A DNA stretch of 64,000 nucleotides from Auriscalpium vulgare. Its lineage: Eukaryota; Basidiomycota; Agaricomycetes; Russulales; Auriscalpiaceae. Under the pieces are notes generated by a model. The model was not told the origin of the DNA. It worked only from the letters and a program-made list of their open reading frames with translations, and did no database searches. The translations under genes were made by a program, and so were the position numbers. The stretch lies in the NCBI GenBank assembly GCA_019915015.1, contig JAHBBC010000031.1, forward strand, positions 186,001-250,000, read 5' to 3'. Every line of letters begins with the position of its first letter. Position 1 is the stretch's first letter. This document shows, piece by piece, positions 56,758 through 64,000 of the stretch.

Positions 56758-58450
56758 TCAATCCCACCACCCACCAGGCGGCTCCCCGTCTGACTGCGAC
56801 CGACCATGGGAGCTGTTCCGTGAGTTTGGGGGCCGAGTTTGCGGCGGGGGTGGGAGTGGCGGATTGCCATTACCGTTGTCTCTTGTCTCCCTCGAGCCAA
56901 GACGGTTGAGATAGTTGAAGAGGTTGGGGAGCGCCGCGGTAGGGCCGCCCGGGTCGGCCGCGGTGCCAGCGAGCGACGGTAGTGTGTTCGATCCACCAAA
57001 AGGCGCACTGGAAGGCCCTGGAGTGGGCGCGGCACGTGGGGCGTGATGTTCTGGTTGCGGCACGAGCTGATGCCTGATGCGATTGTGATGACCACGAGCA
57101 AAACTTTGAATCTAGAAAGAGGCGTACCGGCACACAGGGCAAGTGCCACTCGACTTCAGCCAAGGAATGATACAGCCTTCGTGAAACGGATGTTTGCAGG
57201 GCAGTGTCACAACTACTTGCTCATCGGGATCTTCGGTGTGCAATGAGAACTGCTCTTTACAAACGGCGCAGTCGCGTTCCAGCGTCGGGGCTTAGATTTC
57301 GGATGAACGATGAGTATATACGCGCATTACTGGAAAAGATCATTGAACATACAGTCTTCTTCCAACACTTGACGATCGAGCTTTTGCATTACCTCATCTG
57401 TAGCAGGGACCGGTCCATGGGAGTTGGAGTTCTCCATCATCTGGGTAATTATCTGGTCCAGTGCTGCAGGTATACAATCAGCATGGTCAGTGAACCAGCC
57501 ACGAGTGGCTCACCTTCTTGATTGAATACATAGTCGCCCCATCGCCCATCCTCCGGTCCTCCCGTTCTACCAAACATGTTAAACCCGCCAAAAGGATCTT
57601 CTCGTCCATCTCGCTGGGAGCGCTGGCTGAGCATGGAGAGTAAATATTGGGCCATAAGGGGGCCTGCTATTGCCGGGCTGTCGCCGCCCGAAGGGCTGTG
57701 GATTACAGGTGTCAGTCAGCTTGGAAATGTGTTCATGTGGCACAAAAGGATATACGACGCACCCAGATGCACCAGATGGACGACGTGTCCCACCCAGCGT
57801 TGGCGAGCCTCCCAACACCCAAGTGCGCGTGCCTCCAGAGGAACCTCGACTAAATTCCAGTCGGACGCCCTGCAAGTAATTGAGCGCTGAGTGGCCCATT
57901 TGGGTGGAAACACGCACTGCATTTGATCGTTCACGATTGGGAGGGACAGATGATGCCCCCGTGTTCGCGGCTTGTTGTTCCCGGGCGCCCTGGCCCATAA
58001 GGCGTGTGAGATTGGCTGTGCACGCCTGTCAGTAGATACTCGGGCGCGCATGCAGGCAGGACGCACTTAGGAAAGACTCGAAGCCGAGATCAGCGCCCGC
58101 GTCGTCCACGTCGATTGCAGGCCCTGAGGCCTGGAACTCGCGGGGGTCGTCTGTTTCGCCCTCGATCTGTGTGCAGCCCCAGTTAAGAGATGGAGGAGGA
58201 GAGTAGCGTGGCACCACGAACGCACCTTCTCCACGAATGTCCCATTACATGACGCACAGTGCGGATCTGGCACCTGCAGATGCACATATGGGTTTGAAAG
58301 GATGCTCTGCGTAGATGAGAGACTACTCACCATCAAAGGGCGCATCTCAGCGTGGCACTGCCCGAAGAGGGTAAGCGAATTTGGGGTAAGAGACGGCACG
58401 GAGCGACTTACTTCGTGGCAGTACCACATGGGTTCTCTCTGCGAGGCCAT
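56758..58450 (-). CDS. RING-H2 E3 ubiquitin ligase (RNF126/RNF115-like)
   Basis: The N-terminus is a zinc ribbon: MASQREPMWYCHECHAEMRP, then PDPHCASCNGTFVE, joined across an intron. It precedes a disordered, acidic stretch (EIEGETDDPREFQASGPAID). The middle carries RVSTQMGHSALNYLQGVRLE and DPFGGFNMFG. The C-terminal RING reads DCAVCKEQFSLHTEDPDEQ, then LPCKHPFHEGCIIPWLKSSG and TCPVCR, a complete C3H2C3 set. A disordered Pro-rich tail ends EPPGGWWD. RNF126-type ligases ubiquitinate mislocalised hydrophobic proteins and endocytic cargo; the substrate here is unknown. It lies between the two inverted peptidase copies. Confidence 0.87.
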
Positions 58451-59463
58451 GATCGCTGTTTGCTACGGCCGGCGGGGTCGCTGGGCAGAGTCGTTGGATG
58501 GTAGGAAGAGAGATGGGACTATTGGGCAGTTGGGACTGGGCCGCAGTGGGACTGCTGTGTCATCCGCGTCAATGACGCCAGGGTTGCTATATAAAGCAAT
58601 CAGCACCGTTCGACGACATCTTGCCCACGCACACCTGTGCGCAACAGTCATTGTCTCCCTCAGATGTTCCTCTCCAGTTCCGTACGGACCTCAGCATTCT
58701 CTTGTTTCCCCGACAGCCAACGGCAGACTGCCCTCTTGTTTTCCCGTTGTCATGCCTTGCCGAACGGCGCGCGACGTTTGCTTCGGAGCGAATAGGCTCA
58801 GTGAGTGGATCATCCTACGTACTGGGTGATGAGTCTGTACTTGTTCCCTATTATATGACCTCTTCGAGCATGAGATCAACTTTCGGGTACTACTGATTAT
58901 CTTCTCGGCCGTGAAGGTGTTTCCAGTCGTTGCTGAAGCTCTCCTCCACAGGTCGCGATCACTCGGGTTTGGCTGCCGGCTCTTGACCTACGTCCGCTTT
59001 GCCTTCGGAGGTGACAGGTTCCACACGTCGATTCAAGAGATGTGCAGCCGCAACAGCTCAGCACGATCGTCAAAATCACTTGTAGTACTAAGTACGTGTT
59101 CTCGTCGACGTTCATTGGCGCATGTGTTGCACGGTATATGTACGCAACTATACCTGCTGCGCGTCTTGCTCTTGAGACTGCTGTGTAGTCTGTACGTACA
59201 GATACTACGTTACTTATAGTACAATAATTATATATAAGCTCCGCGGTTGCCATCGGGAACGGTCCTCGTGCACTGAGGCGGGAACGTTAGACAGTCGTCT
59301 GCACAGTCAGCCAGCCAGCGACTCCAACGCGTGCATGATACAGAATTCACTTCATAATGACTGACTCGTGATAGTACAAGACTAATCGACATGATTCCGG
59401 ATGTATGAGTTCTCAGCACAGGCAACACAAAACATGCAGCCACCTCTCATTCGCCTATGAAAC
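58451..59463. other. About 1 kb intergenic region, no gene recognised
   Basis: Upstream region of the RING gene and 3' flank of peptidase copy 2. A TATATAAA-like run at about 58588-58595 is the only promoter-like feature, about 140 nt from the RING start. Confidence 0.5.
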
Positions 59464-61162
59464 TTAGTTCGTAGTCGCGGTCGTGAAGGAAGTGGTGGCG
59501 AAGCCGACGCGCTTGTTGGTCGTGTCAAAGACCGAGTAGAAGCGCTCCAAGAACGTGTAGCCGTTGATGAAGTCGAGGCCTTCTCCGGAGTTAGATCCAA
59601 GGTCGTTGACGACAAGGTAGATACTGCTCGCCGAACCGCCGATGGCGGTGTTGAGCGAGCGAGGCCACAGCTGCGCGTTCGCTGTCAACTCGAAAGTCGC
59701 CTGAGAATAGAAGACGTCAGTTGACAGATCGTTGCGGCGAGTGTGGGAGGGTACTCACGCCGCCAGTAGTGAAGAACAGGCTCTTGAGATTGCTGAATTG
59801 CGCGGACGTGATGCGCAGAAGGCCTGTGGTATTATCGAGGACGGCCCCGGTGGCGCTCCTATAGCGAGTGAGAGCATCTATTGCGTACGCGTCAGAAGCT
59901 CGTATTGACTGCCGCGTGAAGAGCTCCGTTTCTTACCCGTCGCGATGAGAATGAGCGTGGTGCCGGTGTCGACAATCCCGGCCGTGCTGGACAGGATGGT
60001 CGTTCCGGTGCTGTAGCGGATGGACTGGTTGATGCCCCAGAATTCATTCGCCGGGGATGTTCCAGTGAGCCCGCTGACCATACCAGTTAGGCCACAGATA
60101 CACCGAGGACTGAGTACGAGACGGTCGCATACATGAAGGTAATAGAGCCCGTGAACTTGCTGGAGTCGGTCCCACCGAAGGTGAGTTCTCCGTTCGTCAC
60201 AGAAGTGGTCGTCGTAGGCTCGAAGGACACGGCCACGAGGTCAGTCGGAATCGTCCCTTGACTGGCGAGGTTGTCTGTGACGGTGGGGATCTGCGTGTTA
60301 GTATCCGGAGACAGAGTATCTAAACAAGCCGCATTAGTTTTGCCTCAAACTCGACTGGACTCAATGCTCTGACCCAGCGTCAAATCGGTAGGGCCGATTC
60401 TGGAAGTAATCAGCATGGGAGTTGATAGAGACAACAGCCATCCTTACCCCAAGATGCCATCGAAGCCCTGGAAGCCCGAAGAGCGGCTGGCAACTCCGAT
60501 CGACTGCTTCGTGATTGTAAGCCCGGAGCCCAGAGACACAGTGTCCGTGAATTCAGTGCCTGATTGGCCACAAAGGTCAGATGCGCTGAGAAACCATTGC
60601 GTCATGAGAAGTACGCACCAGAGAAGGACCCCGAACCATAGGTGACCGACTGATGTCAGAGAATCAGATATAGATTGTGCCATGAGAAGGTAAGAGCGAC
60701 TTACGACGCGGTCCGACGTCTGGGTGCTGGTGCTGGTCTTGACGTACGTCTTCCCTGCACCGAGCCAGGTGTTGGAGCTCCCGGTATCGATCAGCAGACT
60801 GTCTGTGATAATGTGTGAGCATCTTTCCTGGGGAAGAAAATAGCATACTCACAGGATGTTGCGGGACTACCTACACCGACGTTGGCGACGTAGACCTGCG
60901 CCACGTTCGTCACACCGATGCTAGTAACGGCCGAAGCGCTGTTCGGGTTCAGGCCCTGTGCCCTTGCATTGGCCCTCGCGGTGCCATGCGCGCGCAGCGC
61001 CTGTGCGCGAGCTTGGTCCTTATGAACGAGGTCAAGCGCGCCAGTGATGTTGAGCTGCTTGGCGAAGGGGAGGGTGACGAAGGAGTCGCGAACGACGATG
61101 GGCTTCGCGACGACGGACACGGCGAGGACCAAGAGAGCGGTGAGCGAGGCGGTCGGGAACAT
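59464..61162 (-). CDS. Polyporopepsin-like aspartic peptidase, copy 2 (intact)
   Basis: Secreted A1 aspartic peptidase close to polyporopepsin of Irpex. A signal peptide MFPTASLTALLVLAVSVVA precedes a propeptide (TLPFAKQLNITGALDLVHKD). The mature enzyme begins near SIGVTNVAQVYVANVGVGSP. Catalytic motifs are LLIDTGSSNTWLG and AGIVDTGTTLILI; the flap region is VTYGSGSFSG. It ends ERFYSVFDTTNKRVGFATTS and then FTTATTN, as expected for the family. About eight introns, all with positions matching copy 1. A TATAAAA element lies about 80 nt upstream of the ATG. The precursor is about 400 residues. Confidence 0.9.
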
Positions 61163-62373
61163 GGCGAGAGAGGTTGCAAGAGATGAACGGGGGGGAGTGA
61201 GCCGCAACTGGACCACGAGCAATACGGAGTGAGTGAAGGTGCTTTTATAGTGCGGGCACCAGGACGAGCGGGAACGAAAACATCATCAGCTCAAGCTCTG
61301 GCGTGTCATGGTTCTTGCTGTGCTCGGCCAAACCCTGCTCGGCCAAACCCTAGTGGTCGCTCGAGATACGCTGAGAGAAACGGGTCACGACGACAGAAGC
61401 TAAGAACGCGTTCATCACGTCGGTCCCCGCGTCACCTGACTGAGTCTATAGCTTTCCTCCCACTGCGCCGCCAAGATCCGCAGCTCAAAGACCTGCTCCG
61501 ATAGCACACACTCAGCCAGCTAGGGAACATCCGCGTCCACGATCAAGGTGCTAGCGCCCTGGCGTATGCGAGAGTCCAACCTACGCCTTTGCCGTGTCGC
61601 GACCACTTGGGATACTCCTGCCGGCCGCATACCACACCAGTACTTGCACCTTTCACCGCCGCGAAGCAACATGGGAAAACATCGGTTATCTCCTCCTCTT
61701 GTGGAGTCGTCGCTGCTTCTAGAAGAAGCGGACCACGCGAGGAATGTGGGAGCAACGCGCCCATGCGTGATGTGCGCCATATCGCAGAAGCAGTTTGTTC
61801 GATGAGTCTATTCGGCAACGGGATGAGAAGGTCACGCCTTCAAGCTTCAAGAGTGCGGCGCCGCGCGGACCCGATGGAAAAATATGCAAGACTGCCTTGA
61901 TGCGAGTGATCATCCTTCCGGGCGTCGAAGTGAGGTTATTACCCTGAGGGAGGTGCACAGAATGAATGCGGCATCTAAGGCTCGTATTGCGCCACAGCAA
62001 GCAAAAAGACCTACATGGCAGACTGAGCGTAGCTTCGGTGCAGAACGTAGAGATCGTTTGCCTGACATATTCAGCCCGCCGCCCGGCAGCTGATCAACCT
62101 CAACGAGAAGGACGTCAGATAGCACATGGGGAGCTTCAGTGCATGGGGAAAATAACCAACAAGAGACTTAGCGGCAGAAAACAGAACAAGTGGGAATGGA
62201 AGTGCGCAGCCTAGATCCATTGCTGCGAAGAGAGAGTTCCAGCATGAGGACGATGCGACGTCCATCCACCGACGATGCCATGTGCAACACAGGGACGCAG
62301 CTCTGAAGGCGTCAGCTAGGCTCATCGTAAATTACTACTTTGTCATTTGTCGCCATCTGCACTCGCGTTGCGT
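61163..62373. other. About 1.2 kb intergenic region without a recognised gene
   Basis: Promoter of peptidase copy 2 on the left and 3' flank of the D-amino-acid oxidase on the right. Several 200-300 nt frames exist on both strands but none has motifs, signal peptides or consistent splice joints. Confidence 0.5.
61243..61249 (-). promoter_or_regulatory. TATA box of peptidase copy 2
   Basis: Reads TATAAAA on the minus strand, about 80 nt upstream of the start at 61162. Confidence 0.6.
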
Positions 62374-63868
62374 CTACTTGTACTCAGGCAGATTCTCCTT
62401 CAGGATCTTGACAGCCTCTTCCGCCGCACACCCCATGACTGTTGATATCCGGCGGGCCTGCAACAATCAAGCGGAAGATGATTCAAGCCGTCGAATAATA
62501 AGCAAATAATAACGCACCCGAAGCCATATGCATGTACCACCAAGACGTTCTTCTTCTGCCCTTCCTCGCTATCAGACAGCCGTGGCACAAGTTCGCCCTT
62601 GCTCGGCACTTCCACAACTTGTGCCTCGACGCGCGGGCCACCCTCGCGCGCAGGCCGCAGGCCAACGTTGTGACTGAGAATACGGGTCTCAGGCTCGGCT
62701 AGCGCGGGCACGACCGCCACCGCACGCTGCCAGATTTCACGCGCCGTGTGCATGTTGACAGATGTGTCCCAGTTGTGCGTCTGGAACGTACCCCCAATCA
62801 GAACCGAGCCTGGCGGGGCGGGGCGCGGAATCAGGTACGTCGCGTCGTCGCCCTATGGAGGATCTGGGAGCATATGTATCAAAATCACTTCGTTGTCTTT
62901 GACTGAACAGGTGTCAACTTGGGATCACAGTGATAAACTCAGTGGCATTTGGGGCATAGGCAGTGATAGTTTGCCCGCGGATAGGGTGCACCTTCGTGTC
63001 TTCCACACCAATGAGCGATCGCGCGCCTTGGCGCAGAGAGTCAGTATGCATCAGGCGGATACTGACCCGAATACCTACCTAATCCTGTTGCATTGATCAC
63101 GACGCCTGCGTCGCCTGCCATTTCCCCTATTACATCCAAGCTTCCAATCCGGCGCTTGACAAAATTTACTCTTCTGGCTTCCAGCTGCGACTTGAGCCAT
63201 GGCAAGTACAGTGTCGGATTAAGGCAGACGGTGTGGAACTCCACAACGCTGTTCACATCTGGCGGAAGACTGCCGTCGTCTGGTAGGACGCGAAACTGTA
63301 TAGACGTGCGTGAAACCGATCATGGCGCCAAAGGAAGAAGATTCAACATACGTCACGCACGATATCCTTCCACCACGCAGCACCGAATGCATCTTGCGTC
63401 TCAAAATAAATTCGTGATGGACATTTCTAAGAATATGACGACCACGAGGTTCTCATGAGCGTTGACAACACACAACCAGACGCGAATAGAATTTCTCACA
63501 AGGACCAACCCCGTCGGTATCATATCCCACAGCTTGTCGCTTCGGAGGCGTTGTCAGTCAGGCACTTCACACAGGGAAGCGCGGCCCACAATGTATGCTT
63601 CTCCCACCCGTGAAGGCGTTCGTCATACTGCTTTGGTGACCAATTAGCTCCCTGTATCGTATCAGCATGAGATCCGATGAATCGAGAGGGAGCGCACCGT
63701 CCATGGGCTCGCAAAGCCTTGGCTGCTGAGATCTTCAGGCATATCTCGAGCGACCACGGTGACATTGAAACGGCTGCCACCATCGCCCTCCGTCAAGACA
63801 TGTCCAATGGTTAGTCCTATAACTCCAGCCCCAAGGATCACAACGTGGGTCTTGGAATCGATTGCCAT
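62374..63868 (-). CDS. DAO1: D-amino-acid oxidase
   Basis: FAD enzyme converting D-amino acids to 2-oxo acids, ammonia and H2O2. The start [20 protein letters not shown] carries the FAD-binding GxGxxG. Further family segments are [85 protein letters not shown] (with the substrate-carboxylate Arg) and [16 protein letters not shown] at the flavin end. It ends [10 protein letters not shown], without a classical C-terminal PTS1, although most fungal members are peroxisomal. About six introns. The start at 63868 gives the Rossmann strand directly; a longer frame begins at 63973. Confidence 0.9.
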
Positions 63869-64000
63869 GAAGTCAAGACGCAGATGCGATAACGTTGGAG
63901 GATCTAGTGCTTGTGACTCGGTGAATTTTCCCAGGCTGCTGCGACCCAGCCTGATATCAAGAGAATTATCCATACAGCATCGAGTCGGACACGCAGGCGG

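Noticed and set aside
61163..62373. Short frames (for example 61719-62000 minus) as genes
   Set aside because: No motif, no signal peptide, no partner exons; composition is like intergenic DNA here.
1..64000. Mating-type locus
   Set aside because: No homeodomain genes, pheromone receptors or CaaX pheromone precursors were seen.

Overview
The window is nuclear DNA of a filamentous basidiomycete. Genes are dense, lie on both strands and are cut by many short GT-AG introns (about 50-60 nt, CTGAC/CTAAT-like branch points). Gene content is typically fungal. Two aspartic peptidases resemble polyporopepsin, which suggests an Agaricomycete, perhaps a polypore; that placement is inference from family resemblance. 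I saw no transposon, rRNA, tRNA, CRISPR array, virus or toxin gene.

Layout. 1-11 kb: the end of a TXNDC17-like thioredoxin; a secreted Ser/Thr/Tyr-rich protein; the mitochondrial aspartate/glutamate carrier; tRNA methyltransferase TRM5, divergent from a TatD-type hydrolase. 11-24 kb: Golgi SNARE GOS1; a SnoaL-like protein; the Lgl/tomosyn homologue SRO7; a very long coiled-coil protein. 24-29 kb: a single-pass membrane protein, riboflavin synthase, and a Ser-rich protein with a short coiled coil. 29-36 kb: class-I myosin and, directly upstream on the same strand, an UNC-45/She4-type myosin chaperone. 36-46 kb: TRM6, convergent with an Mdm1/SNX13-type sorting nexin; an OAC1-like carrier; an ACT-domain protein. 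45-54 kb: secreted RNase T2, an MSC7-type aldehyde dehydrogenase, and a 4CL-like acyl-CoA ligase ending in the peroxisomal signal AKL. 54-61 kb: two polyporopepsin-like genes in inverted orientation around a RING-H2 ubiquitin ligase. 62-64 kb: a D-amino-acid oxidase.

How they fit together. Most are single-copy housekeeping genes, not a pathway cluster. The 11-42 kb stretch is rich in membrane traffic and cortical functions (GOS1, SRO7, myosin-I, its chaperone, Mdm1), with two unrecognised coiled-coil genes among them. Secreted hydrolases and oxidative enzymes dominate the last 20 kb.

Most notable: two consecutive 5-nt microexons encoding part of the signature of the aspartate/glutamate carrier; a secreted protein whose centre alternates Thr with other residues; a 7-nt deletion that replaces the C-terminus of one peptidase copy; and the myosin/chaperone tandem. 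Exon joints were worked out by eye from splice signals, reading frame and family knowledge.
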